Assembly: GCF_963677075.1 (NCBI RefSeq)
Contig: NZ_OY781873.1
Span: 434,001 to 498,000 of the forward strand
Source of the DNA: an uncultured Sphaerochaeta sp.
GTDB taxonomy: Bacteria > Spirochaetota > Spirochaetia > Sphaerochaetales > Sphaerochaetaceae
DNA length: 64,000 bases
Direction: 5' to 3'
Part shown: piece by piece, positions 15,315 to 23,318 of the stretch
Layout of the letters: each line of letters opens with the position of its first letter
How positions within the stretch are numbered: the first letter of the stretch is position 1
The notes under the pieces: model-generated
Told to the model about the DNA's origin: nothing
The model's database searches: none
What the model saw: the letters and a program-made list of their open reading frames with translations, nothing else
Translations under genes and position numbers: made by a program

Positions 15315-16787
15315 TTACTCCTTGGGCTTCAGTATGGCACGCATCGCTTCTACGGGGCTAGAGGCTTTATTGCCTCCCCTGAGCCGTATTGCAACCGAAG
15401 GCTTTGCTACCACTCCTGGTCCGTTGATACACCCCCCTTCACAACACATAACCTCGACCAAGTCGGCATCCACCGGTCTTCTCTCCCAGGTTTTCATCAC
15501 ACGGGCCATTTTCCTGTCTATCCCGTTTACCTGGAAAAGCGATATCTCATCCCCTACAGCCACACGCTTGCTCACACAGGAAGCAACGCCACCGGAGAGG
15601 GCAAATTCTCTGCAATCCTCAAAGAGGGAGACATCTTCAAGATCAGTCCCCTCCATCTCACGTACATCAATTCCCTTTGCAACAAAGAGAGATGCCAGTT
15701 CACTGAAGGTCAATACTCCATCAATAGTGCCAAGAGATGCCGCCTCATCCTTTTTCGCAAGACAGGGTCCGATAAAGACCACACTCGTTTCCTCACACCT
15801 CTCCTTGGCAAGAGCTGCTGTATATGCCATTGGAGACAGTGCAGCGGAACGACGGCTTCCAAGGAAGGGTAGATGCTTATCCACCAGATTCATATATGCT
15901 GGGCAACAGCTCGTGGTCATAAACCCGGTTCCTTCCTTCTTCCTGGTTGCCAGTTCATCAGCCTCATGCAAGCATGTTTCATGGGCTCCTTCACTGACCT
16001 CAATCACCGTTTTGAATCCAGTGGCAAGCAGCGCATGTTTGATTTGGGCAAGTGTCCCCGGAAACTGTCCTTCAATCGCCGGAGCAATGATCGCCGTCAT
16101 ATGGTCTTTTTTCTTGAGTTTTTTTGCTACCGTCATAATCGACGAACGTTCCACAATGGCCCCAAAAGGACAGCTCATTGCACACTTTCCACAGCTGATA
16201 CACCTATCCCAATCAATTTCCACATAGCCATATTCATTCTTCTTCACTGCATCGACAGGACAAGCCTGCTCACATGGTACGGGAATATGCACAACTGCAT
16301 GAAAGGGACATACCTCCATGCACTTTCCACAGCGGATACACCGGCTCTCATCAATATGGGCCTTGCCACCTGAGAACGTGATACAGTCCTTGGGACAATT
16401 GGCAAGACAGGGACGGGCAAAACATCCACGACATGCATCACTGATCATGTACCGGTCGGGAGGACAGGAAGAGCAGGCAGTACTGATTGTCGTCAGCAGA
16501 GGGGCAAGAGGCTTATCTTCCTCCATGATCTCCCTCACATAGGAGGAGAGACTTTTCATCTCATCATCTTCAGTCTCGATATTAAAACCCAGGAACGCCA
16601 TAATACGGTAGCGAACCATTGCCCGCTCCTTGTAGATACAACACCTGGTAGGAATACGCTGCTTTGGAATGAGTTGAATGGGAATCTTATCCACGTTCTG
16701 GGTCAACGTATCCTGAAAGAATTGCTTGAGCACCTCAGTGTGCACCTGTCTCTTGATCGTCGTATATTGGTTATTCAATTCAAGCAT
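15315..16787 (-). CDS. [FeFe] hydrogenase with N-terminal ferredoxin-type domains (group B-like)
   Basis: The protein (490 residues) has a cysteine-rich N-terminal half holding several [4Fe-4S] sites, including C150/153/156/160 and C196/199/202/206 plus extra clusters at C105-C135 and C172/C176. The H-cluster domain follows with L1 TSCCPAYM (292-299), L2 GPCLAKKDE (340-348; C342) and L3 EVMCCEGGC (445-453; C449, C453). These loop variants resemble monomeric group B enzymes more than the classic TSCCPGW/MPCxxKxxE type. The likely reaction is reversible proton reduction or H2 oxidation with ferredoxin-type partners. The start has a strong Shine-Dalgarno and overlaps the preceding gene by 8 nt. 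Maturation genes (hydEFG) are not in the window. Confidence 0.9.
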   Translation of the reverse strand: MLELNNQYTTIKRQVHTEVLKQFFQDTLTQNVDKIPIQLIPKQRIPTRCCIYKERAMVRYRIMAFLGFNIETEDDEMKSLSSYVREIMEEDKPLAPLLTTISTACSSCPPDRYMISDACRGCFARPCLANCPKDCITFSGGKAHIDESRCIRCGKCMEVCPFHAVVHIPVPCEQACPVDAVKKNEYGYVEIDWDRCISCGKCAMSCPFGAIVERSSIMTVAKKLKKKDHMTAIIAPAIEGQFPGTLAQIKHALLATGFKTVIEVSEGAHETCLHEADELATRKKEGTGFMTTSCCPAYMNLVDKHLPFLGSRRSAALSPMAYTAALAKERCEETSVVFIGPCLAKKDEAASLGTIDGVLTFSELASLFVAKGIDVREMEGTDLEDVSLFEDCREFALSGGVASCVSKRVAVGDEISLFQVNGIDRKMARVMKTWERRPVDADLVEVMCCEGGCINGPGVVAKPSVAIRLRGGNKASSPVEAMRAILKPKE

Positions 16788-17046
16788 GAACGACCTCCAG
16801 CAATGCTTTGCATAGCTTTTCCTGCGTCATCTCACCAAACACTTTTCCATCAATCTCTACATAGGGAGGCCTTACCTCCATTGAATCATCCTTGCACCCG
16901 CCAATGCAGGAGATTCCCTGGATGTCACACCCAGCCAGTACAACAGGATCCAAAAAGTCCTGGTAAAGCAGTAGATCGGCTCCACCTTGTACAAAACATG
17001 CAGTCCCCACACAAATCCTGACACTCACCTTCTCTTTCTTTCCCAT
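16780..17046 (-). CDS. Thioredoxin-fold [2Fe-2S] protein (NuoE/HndA-like)
   Basis: This small 88-residue protein has the cysteine pattern of the NuoE C-terminal domain (CVGTAC...GISCIGGC), which binds a [2Fe-2S] cluster. It likely passes electrons to or from the hydrogenase encoded immediately downstream, which it overlaps by 8 nt. I chose the second in-frame ATG because its spacing to AGGAG is better. Only the thioredoxin-like part is present; the N-terminal helical region of full NuoE is absent. Confidence 0.82.
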   Translation of the reverse strand: MGKKEKVSVRICVGTACFVQGGADLLLYQDFLDPVVLAGCDIQGISCIGGCKDDSMEVRPPYVEIDGKVFGEMTQEKLCKALLEVVHA

Positions 17047-17057
17047 GACCATATCTC

Positions 17058-18251
17058 CTACATATACTCCAAAGAGGTCTCTTTCAAATAATTGTCTTCC
17101 AAAGCCCGTTGCAACCTTCCAATCAAGGTCCTGCGTATCCCAATCTCCACAGGGATACTGGGATCCTGGTGCGCTTCATTGATTTTCGTCCCAACAATAA
17201 AGTGTACTTGATCACTCTCTTGCATCACCTGTATAAACTTCTTCACTGCATCGTTGGGTAGCGTATATGCTGGTTTCTTCTGCTCCAGTGCTGTGGCTAC
17301 CTTACTCAGGGTCAACATCCCCTCAGTCACCAGATCCAACCCTTCCATCATGGAACAGGGAGGCACTTGTGGTGACCAACAGCTCATATCCACCTTCAGC
17401 TGACGATTCAGGACCCTGCTGACAATCTGTGCGGTAGTACCCCCACTGACGATCCGCTTCCCCTCAAATCTCTGGATTTTCTCAACCAGTAAAGGATCCT
17501 GTTCCTGCTTGAAAGGAGGTCCAGTCACTACCAGCGTTCTCCTGGGTTTTCTCACATATACGACCATGCAGGTAATGTCGTCCTTTGCACTTAAACGATC
17601 CAATCTGTGGGCATGCGATACAACTTCCCGCGCCAGGTCATGGCTGGAAATATCCGGGTCCCTTTCAATCACCTGCTGGGCAAATGACCGGACCCCCTCT
17701 AGACGCCAGCCCAAGGGAAGTGACTTTCCCATCCCCGCCTGTGTAACTCCATCGCTGAAGATCAAGAGACGGCTTCCAACCGAGAGCTTGAGGTGAGAGT
17801 GTCCCAGCATCTCCTGCTTGAACGCCCCATCCCTTCTGAGATCAATCTTCTCTCGTTCCCACTGTACAGGAGTACACCCCTGGAACATAAGTGCTGAAGG
17901 ATTGTCATACTCGACAAGGTTCACCAGTACTTCATCAGTATTGCTTCTCCTCAGATCTGCAATGGTAAACGTAGCATAGCTAATCTTCCTCTCCTTGCAC
18001 ACAGGAAGAGTATTCATGATGATTTTTGCCGAACGCGTCAGATCCATGGGACTGAAGCTGAGCTTGTGGGCCATACGGGCAGTAAGGCTTGCCAATACAT
18101 TTGCCTTCACCCCACTGCCAAGACCATCACTGAGGGTACAGACAATCTGGGCCGATGCATCCTGCCTGGATAGAAGGAATACGTCTCCCCCAATTTTCTG
18201 ACCGTGCTTGTAGATTTGTGCATAATCCACATCAATGAATACGTCGTTCAT
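17058..18251 (-). CDS. SpoIIE-family protein phosphatase (hydrogenase-linked)
   Basis: This encodes a 397-residue PP2C-type serine phosphatase of the SpoIIE/RsbU class. Metal-binding aspartates are visible in LSDGLGSG (about 41-48), IFSDGVTQAG (about 164-173) and SAKDDITCMVV (about 221-231). A C-terminal region of about 150 residues (from VVTGPPFK on) is unlike the catalytic domain and has no function I can name. The gene overlaps the PAS-hydrogenase gene by 4 nt (ATGA). Such pairs are known next to sensory [FeFe] hydrogenases in Clostridia and Thermotogae, so a role in transmitting a redox or H2 signal is inferred. No partner kinase or anti-sigma factor is nearby. Confidence 0.85.
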   Translation of the reverse strand: MNDVFIDVDYAQIYKHGQKIGGDVFLLSRQDASAQIVCTLSDGLGSGVKANVLASLTARMAHKLSFSPMDLTRSAKIIMNTLPVCKERKISYATFTIADLRRSNTDEVLVNLVEYDNPSALMFQGCTPVQWEREKIDLRRDGAFKQEMLGHSHLKLSVGSRLLIFSDGVTQAGMGKSLPLGWRLEGVRSFAQQVIERDPDISSHDLAREVVSHAHRLDRLSAKDDITCMVVYVRKPRRTLVVTGPPFKQEQDPLLVEKIQRFEGKRIVSGGTTAQIVSRVLNRQLKVDMSCWSPQVPPCSMMEGLDLVTEGMLTLSKVATALEQKKPAYTLPNDAVKKFIQVMQESDQVHFIVGTKINEAHQDPSIPVEIGIRRTLIGRLQRALEDNYLKETSLEYM

Positions 18252-20056
18252 GATCCTTCCTGCATATATCCATCCCGCTCCCCGCTCGGGGGAACCTTGA
18301 AGGCATCGATAAGGCTATTAAGCATGATCTCAGTCTCTGCTGCATTCTCCCCAAGCAAGGATGCAATCTGTTGGACGGTCTCCAAGCTTCTCTGGATAAC
18401 ATCCTCAGCTTTCTTCACCACGGTCTCACGACGCACGGTTGGGGTGGTGATGTCTTCGAACAAAGCTCCTACCAGATGCTGTTTCTCAACTGAGAAGAAC
18501 GTCACCTTGAGAAACGTATCCTTGTAATGGAGTCGGTACTGCTGTACCGAGGGAGAGGTGAACTGGTTGTTGAATTTCTCGTAAAACGGGACAAAACGCT
18601 TAACAGGCAATCCGAAGACCAGGTTCAACTGGGATGGTTCCAAAGGGAAATCAATATCTCCGAACAGTTTAAGGAAGTTGCTGTTGCAGTCGACAATCTG
18701 GAGTTGGTCATCCACAATCACCACTCCCACGGGGATGGTCCTGAGCAGTACATCCATCTTGCTTTGGGCTTCCTTCCTCATCTTGGTTACACACATCTCC
18801 ATCTCAGCCATTCCATCAAGATAGGCAATGGCCATCTCCCGGCAGCTGTTGTAACCACACCCCCCACAATTCAACTCATCAGAGACATCCCTTTTCCCCA
18901 ACAGCTTGAGTGCTTGGTCAATTTCTTCTTCACTATGAGGAGAAACAAAACTCGATACAGGCCTCTCTGCCTCAGCAGTATGTTTCTCGATCAGGGAATA
19001 GCCTTGTTCAAGAAGCTTCGCAACAAATGCTGCATCCCCATCAAATACAGGACCTTGATCGGTGATCCGATTACGGGTATAGCGTGAGCTCAGGCTCTTC
19101 TTTGAAGCAGAGGAACGCCCCTGGTTGCTCACCGGTCCATTGATGCAACCACCTTCGCAGGCCAGGAGTTCAAGGAAGGCTGTATTCCCTCCTTCCTTTT
19201 CCATACCAGACAAAGTCCCTATTACCTGATTCATACCACTGATGGCAACAGCATGGGTCTGGAAGGGATCACTGCCCCACTTCAATGAGGCTATCATCCC
19301 ACCCTCTACAGGGTAGAGCGTCGACTTACCAGCACGACAGGGAACTAAGGATGGAACAATGGAAGGAGCAAGGGAAATCTCTCTCTCAATCTGTTCCAAG
19401 TCAATATGCTCAGCAAGGAGCCAGGCATTGAGTTCCTCATAGGTCAAGGCAAAGTCCGGGTAACCTGGACTCTGGTCGGCCTCCACCTTTTTAGCGATAC
19501 AGGGACCGATGAAGACCACTCCAATCTCTTCTCCATAGAGCGCCCGCAAATAGGCGCTGTGGCACTGCAATGGGGAGGGCACCTTGCTGAGTTGGTCTAC
19601 CAATGAGGGATAGTACTTTTTTACCGTCTGGACCACCGTTGGGCAGGCTGTGGAAATCCATGGGCAGTTCCCCTCATGGGATTCTGCATACATCTCAATT
19701 GCCTGGTTCACCAGATGAGCCCCGATGGCTGTCTCACTTACCCCACTAAAGCCCAGACGAGTAAGCGCCACCACCAAGCTATCGGTGCTGAAGGGGAATT
19801 CTGCTGCACTGGAAGGGGCTAGAGAACAAAAGATCTTTCTTCCGCTCTGGACAAACTGGCGAACCCTTGCCAAATCACCACGGATTTTTTTTGCATGGGA
19901 TGGACAGATATCAACACAGTGCCCGCAATAGATGCATCGGTCCTTCACCACTACTGCTGAGCCATCCTTCACCTGGATGGCTTTTACAGGACAGCCGCGT
20001 ACACACTTGTAACAGTCACGACACTCGGTCAACTCTGTATATATAGGATGGATCAT
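18248..20056 (-). CDS. Sensory [FeFe] hydrogenase with C-terminal PAS domain (HydS-like, group C)
   Basis: The protein has 602 residues. Two [4Fe-4S] ferredoxin motifs open it (C12/15/18/22 and C41/44/47/51). A hydrogenase domain follows with L1 STACPT (C138), L2 GPCIAKK (C186) and L3 ACEGGC (C300, C304). The L1 loop has one cysteine, where catalytic enzymes have TSCCP. A further cluster motif C397/C400/C405/C422 precedes a PAS domain at about 430-540. This layout matches putative sensory hydrogenases: H2 or redox state at the metal sites would alter the PAS domain. There is no fused kinase; the adjacent SpoIIE-type phosphatase is the likely output. Confidence 0.88.
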   Translation of the reverse strand: MIHPIYTELTECRDCYKCVRGCPVKAIQVKDGSAVVVKDRCIYCGHCVDICPSHAKKIRGDLARVRQFVQSGRKIFCSLAPSSAAEFPFSTDSLVVALTRLGFSGVSETAIGAHLVNQAIEMYAESHEGNCPWISTACPTVVQTVKKYYPSLVDQLSKVPSPLQCHSAYLRALYGEEIGVVFIGPCIAKKVEADQSPGYPDFALTYEELNAWLLAEHIDLEQIEREISLAPSIVPSLVPCRAGKSTLYPVEGGMIASLKWGSDPFQTHAVAISGMNQVIGTLSGMEKEGGNTAFLELLACEGGCINGPVSNQGRSSASKKSLSSRYTRNRITDQGPVFDGDAAFVAKLLEQGYSLIEKHTAEAERPVSSFVSPHSEEEIDQALKLLGKRDVSDELNCGGCGYNSCREMAIAYLDGMAEMEMCVTKMRKEAQSKMDVLLRTIPVGVVIVDDQLQIVDCNSNFLKLFGDIDFPLEPSQLNLVFGLPVKRFVPFYEKFNNQFTSPSVQQYRLHYKDTFLKVTFFSVEKQHLVGALFEDITTPTVRRETVVKKAEDVIQRSLETVQQIASLLGENAAETEIMLNSLIDAFKVPPSGERDGYMQEGS

Positions 20057-20313
20057 TGCATCCCTTCCCGCTCTTTCAGTTCATGCACAACCAACTGAAC
20101 CACCTCATCGGCAGGGAGCCCTTGATACGTTGTATCTGCGATTCGGATATTCGGACCTTTTGAGCAATCTCCCATGCATAAATGTCCTATCAAATCCACA
20201 CGATCTGCAGTCCCAGACTCCTGAAGGTAGGACTCCAATGCTGCAAGCGTCTGAGAATTACCCCGAGCGAAGCAAGAGCTTCCCATGCACAGCTCCACGA
20301 CCAGTTTCTTCAT
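20053..20313 (-). CDS. Thioredoxin-fold [2Fe-2S] protein (NuoE-like), first gene of hydrogenase operon
   Basis: This 86-residue protein has cysteine pairs CMGSSC and HLCMGDC, as in the [2Fe-2S] thioredoxin-like ferredoxins associated with NuoE and HndA. It overlaps the sensory hydrogenase gene by 4 nt and probably delivers electrons to it. The chosen ATG has a Shine-Dalgarno GAGG 6 nt away; an ATG four codons earlier has a weaker site. It resembles the second small [2Fe-2S] gene of the operon in size and layout, so each hydrogenase has its own small electron-transfer partner. Confidence 0.8.
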   Translation of the reverse strand: MKKLVVELCMGSSCFARGNSQTLAALESYLQESGTADRVDLIGHLCMGDCSKGPNIRIADTTYQGLPADEVVQLVVHELKEREGMQ

Positions 20314-20344
20314 CAATGACCTCATTATCTAATCTCTTGTCGCC

Positions 20345-20374
20345 ATGGTAGCGAAGAAACAACCCGAGAGTCAA
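20345..20374 (-). promoter_or_regulatory. Hydrogenase operon promoter
   Basis: On the minus strand a -35 TTGACT (20374-20369), an 18-nt spacer and a -10 TACCAT (20350-20345) precede the first gene, giving a 5' leader of about 24 nt. AT-rich sequence with two palindromes lies upstream (20414-20454). Confidence 0.55.
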
Positions 20375-20413
20375 CGATAATTTGATTGAAAGAGTTTTAT
20401 TATTAAGGTGATA

Positions 20414-20454
20414 TGGTATTTTAATCACATAATACCATTTATAATGCATTATAA
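20414..20454. promoter_or_regulatory. Two palindromes upstream of the hydrogenase promoter
   Basis: TGGTATT and AATACCA (20414-20420 and 20431-20437) form one inverted repeat with a 10-nt centre. TTATAATG-CATTATAA (20439-20454) is a perfect 16-bp palindrome. They lie about 40-80 bp upstream of the -35 box and could bind a regulator. They do not match the classic Rex operator well. Confidence 0.45.
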
Positions 20455-20473
20455 TATTCTTATATTCACATTA

Positions 20474-20502
20474 AAAAGGGGTATCCTTACGATACCCCTT
20501 TT
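20474..20502 (-). terminator. Intrinsic terminator after rex
   Basis: A perfect 12-bp stem (AAAAGGGGTATC / GATACCCCTTTT) with a 5-nt loop lies 17 nt past the rex stop, and the T-rich arm extends the run on the minus strand. It ends the ispH-rex transcript before the hydrogenase promoter. Confidence 0.88.
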
Positions 20503-20518
20503 AAACGTACACTAGATA

Positions 20519-21190
20519 TTACCAATCATCCACTTCGCTACTTAGATCCTTCTTACTCATCTTTTGCCGCACCTTGGCAGAGAGAACTGCGAAACTTGTA
20601 GCCAGATCGGTTCGTTGAACCACGACATCCTCAGGAAGTTTCAAATCCTTGGGTGCAAAATTCCAAATAGCCAACAACCCACACTCCATGAGCAGCTCAG
20701 CTGTCTCTTGGGCTTGATCGGCAGGAACAGCAAGGACCCCGATATTTACATGATGCCGATCAATGTATTCCTTGACCTTGCTCAAAGGAAAGACAGGAAC
20801 ATCCCCAAGCCAAGTCTCCCACTTATTGGGATCAACATCGAATGCTGCCACGATCTTGAGTCCATAGCTCTCAAACCCCTCATAGCGAGCAAGAGCGGAG
20901 CCCAGATGGCCGGCACCCACTACGATTGCATCGGTAGCATTGTCCCACCCCAAGGTTTGGATTATTGCCTCAATAAGCTTGACAACAGCAAAACCTACCT
21001 TGGGTTTACCCTCGATTCCGGTACAGGAAATGTCCTTACGCACTTGGATTGGTTTCAATCCAAGTTCTTCGGCCAAGGTGGTAGCGCTGACCATCTCCAT
21101 TCCTTGCTCCCGGTACCCCTGCAAAAGTCTAAGGTAGGAGGGAAGCCTCTTGATGGTGGGAATTGGTATTCCCCGATAACCTGTTTCCAT
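20519..21190 (-). CDS. rex: Redox-sensing transcriptional repressor Rex
   Basis: Rex is a DNA-binding repressor that leaves its operators when NADH rises relative to NAD+. The 223-residue protein has an N-terminal winged helix (LPSYLRLLQ, then a recognition region around KPIQVRKDIS) and a Rossmann fold with GAGHLGSAL at 92-100. The C-terminal helix used for domain swapping is present. It follows ispH by 3 nt with a good Shine-Dalgarno. Its position beside the hydrogenase operon makes that operon an obvious candidate target, although I see no consensus operator there. Confidence 0.95.
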   Translation of the reverse strand: METGYRGIPIPTIKRLPSYLRLLQGYREQGMEMVSATTLAEELGLKPIQVRKDISCTGIEGKPKVGFAVVKLIEAIIQTLGWDNATDAIVVGAGHLGSALARYEGFESYGLKIVAAFDVDPNKWETWLGDVPVFPLSKVKEYIDRHHVNIGVLAVPADQAQETAELLMECGLLAIWNFAPKDLKLPEDVVVQRTDLATSFAVLSAKVRQKMSKKDLSSEVDDW

Positions 21191-21193
21191 GTA

Positions 21194-22051
21194 TCACTCC
21201 TGTTGCAACTTATCGATTACGCGTTGGATCACCAGAGAGGGGGTTGATGCCCCTGCTGTTATACCCAGTATATCATAGCTGCACATATCATCGGTAATTT
21301 CTGTTTCATTCTCTATATGCCAAGCCATCTTTCCCTTTTCTCGTACCAATTGGTAGAGCGCCTTGGTGTTTGCACTCTCCTTACCACCTATCACCACCAC
21401 TGCATCACATGCATTAGCCAGCTCAAGGGTAGCCTGCCGACGATTGATGGAACTGGGACAGACCTCATTGGCAAAGAGCATCGTACACCCATACTGCTCC
21501 CATTCCCTTAGGGTTTTTTGAATGGTATCCCACAATCCCTGATCAAACGTTGTCTGTACAAACACCACATAGGATTTTCCTGGTTCCGGGGTACCAACAT
21601 CATCAGGACCAGAAATCAGAATGGTATCGCAGACCTTCCCTTCCAACTGAACCCCTCGCATGGCGAGCGTCTCTGGATGACCAGGGTGCCCAACAATCAA
21701 GATGGTATGTGTAGGTGCATATGCAGAAATCCTCGAAAGGTTATGCTTTACCACCGGACATGTCGCATCAACCAAGTCAAACCCGGCTTTCACAAAAGAA
21801 AATCGCACCCTATCAGGCACACCGTGTGCACGCAGTACAACCAATCCGGGCTCATGACCCTCTGCTCCTGTAATAACCTGCATCCCCTGATCAGCGAAAA
21901 AGGCACACGTGTCATCGTTATGAATAAGCTTACCCAAGGAATATACAGGCTTGTGGGCATCTTTTGCATCCTGCAATGCAGAGGTAGCAAGGTCCAAGGC
22001 CCTGGAGACCCCTTTGCAATATCCCATGGTTCTGGAAAGTATCAGTTTCAT
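21194..22051 (-). CDS. ispH: 4-hydroxy-3-methylbut-2-enyl diphosphate reductase
   Basis: IspH performs the last step of the MEP isoprenoid pathway, reducing HMBPP to IPP and DMAPP. The three [4Fe-4S] cysteines are in place at C12 (GYCKGV), C98 (DATCPVV) and C198 (EVCPSS). The diphosphate-binding histidines are in RAHG (H76) and GHPGHPE (122, 125), with the catalytic glutamate E127. Length is normal (285 residues). It is co-transcribed with rex. Its promoter places the start codon almost at the transcription start. Confidence 0.96.
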   Translation of the reverse strand: MKLILSRTMGYCKGVSRALDLATSALQDAKDAHKPVYSLGKLIHNDDTCAFFADQGMQVITGAEGHEPGLVVLRAHGVPDRVRFSFVKAGFDLVDATCPVVKHNLSRISAYAPTHTILIVGHPGHPETLAMRGVQLEGKVCDTILISGPDDVGTPEPGKSYVVFVQTTFDQGLWDTIQKTLREWEQYGCTMLFANEVCPSSINRRQATLELANACDAVVVIGGKESANTKALYQLVREKGKMAWHIENETEITDDMCSYDILGITAGASTPSLVIQRVIDKLQQE

Positions 22052-22059
22052 ATACCCCC

Positions 22060-22088
22060 ATTATGACAAGAACGCTGCCACATGGTAA
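22060..22088 (-). promoter_or_regulatory. ispH promoter, leaderless type
   Basis: On the minus strand a -35 TTACCA (22088-22083), a 17-nt spacer and a -10 CATAAT (22065-22060) are followed by only 8 nt before the ispH ATG, implying a 5' leader of 0-2 nt. Confidence 0.65.
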
Positions 22089-22124
22089 GAGTGCGGCAGC
22101 GTATGACTTGCAAGAAGAGACAGG

Positions 22125-23318
22125 TTACTCTGCTTTCTTCTCTTTTTTCTTTGCTTGAGCATTGCTGATCCAGTAAAGCATCGCAGGAGCAAGCAGGTTG
22201 GATGAGTAGGTTCCAAAGAGGATACCAAAGCCCATCTTCACTGCAAAGAGCTGGATGTCACCGGTAGCAAAGATTGCGAGCGGGATGATAGCGATCAAGG
22301 TGGTGACTGCACTCATTACCGTTCTACTCAATGACTGTGTAACACTATGGTCGATATTCACACTCAACGAAGCATCTGGTGCCAATGCCACATTCTCACG
22401 GATACGATCGAAGATAACGATTGTATTGTTCAGAGAGTAACCAATGATGGTCAGCAGCGCTGCAACAGTGATACCAGAGAACTCAAAGCGGAAGAGCGTA
22501 ATTACCGTAAGCATCATCAAGATATCATGCACAAGTGCGATCAAGGATGACACTGCATAAGCAAAACGGAACCTGACCCAGATATAGAGGAGGATCAAGG
22601 CCATTGCAACCACGATGGCGAGGATGGAGCTGGAGAGCAATGTTGCACTGAACTTCGGTCCAATGTAATCACTCTGGAGAACCACAACATTACCAGCACC
22701 GAATGCAGCATTCAATGCATTCTTCACTTCGGTTTCCATGGAATCCTGAGTTGCACCATCCTTGATGCCGAGACGGACCTGGAATGTCTGACTTCCATCC
22801 ACTCCAACGGTCTGTACACGTACATTACCCAGTGAATCCAAAGCAGAACGTACATCTTCAATGTTTGTATTTCCACTGGTCTGGAAGTTCAGCTTGGTAG
22901 GTTCAGCAGAGAGAGTTGCAGGGAATCCATACCCACTGAGGATCTGAGCTGTTTCCAATGACCCGTTAACTACTGCCACATTGATGTTCTGTACTGCACC
23001 AAGTACAGTTGCAAGATCCTGTGCAGTTGGATATTCGGAAGCACTGAAGTTTGTACTGGAAACCCCTTCATCACCGCGAACTTCAAGATTAAGGCCAGAA
23101 CCAGAGACAGCAAGGACTGCATCCTTGTTCCCAGTATAGGTAACTTCCAATCCAATGGGAGCTATCTGAATTCTCTGGCTCAATCCACTTTCAAAATCAA
23201 CACCCAGGTTAAAACCACCCAACACAGCGAAGGATATACCTCCGGCGAGCAGGAGGACTACAGCCAAAGCCCAGGCGTACCAGCGAAGCTTGATAACAGG
23301 AATATCTTTCTTAAGCAT
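22125..23318 (-). CDS. secF: Protein translocase subunit SecF
   Basis: SecF works with SecD and YajC to pull secreted proteins through SecYEG using the proton gradient. The 397-residue protein has an N-terminal transmembrane helix, a long extracytoplasmic region to about residue 210, then five helices with the conserved region around SLIALVHDILMMLTVITLF. It is about 90 residues longer than E. coli SecF, mostly in the extracytoplasmic part. The ATG begins right after the secD stop codon, so the two are translationally coupled. The tail is lysine-rich. Confidence 0.95.
   Translation of the reverse strand: MLKKDIPVIKLRWYAWALAVVLLLAGGISFAVLGGFNLGVDFESGLSQRIQIAPIGLEVTYTGNKDAVLAVSGSGLNLEVRGDEGVSSTNFSASEYPTAQDLATVLGAVQNINVAVVNGSLETAQILSGYGFPATLSAEPTKLNFQTSGNTNIEDVRSALDSLGNVRVQTVGVDGSQTFQVRLGIKDGATQDSMETEVKNALNAAFGAGNVVVLQSDYIGPKFSATLLSSSILAIVVAMALILLYIWVRFRFAYAVSSLIALVHDILMMLTVITLFRFEFSGITVAALLTIIGYSLNNTIVIFDRIRENVALAPDASLSVNIDHSVTQSLSRTVMSAVTTLIAIIPLAIFATGDIQLFAVKMGFGILFGTYSSNLLAPAMLYWISNAQAKKKEKKAE

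Noticed and set aside
20345..20454. Rex operator
   Set aside because: Neither palindrome shows the TTGTTAA/TTAACAA or TTGTGAA-type core, so I do not call a Rex site.
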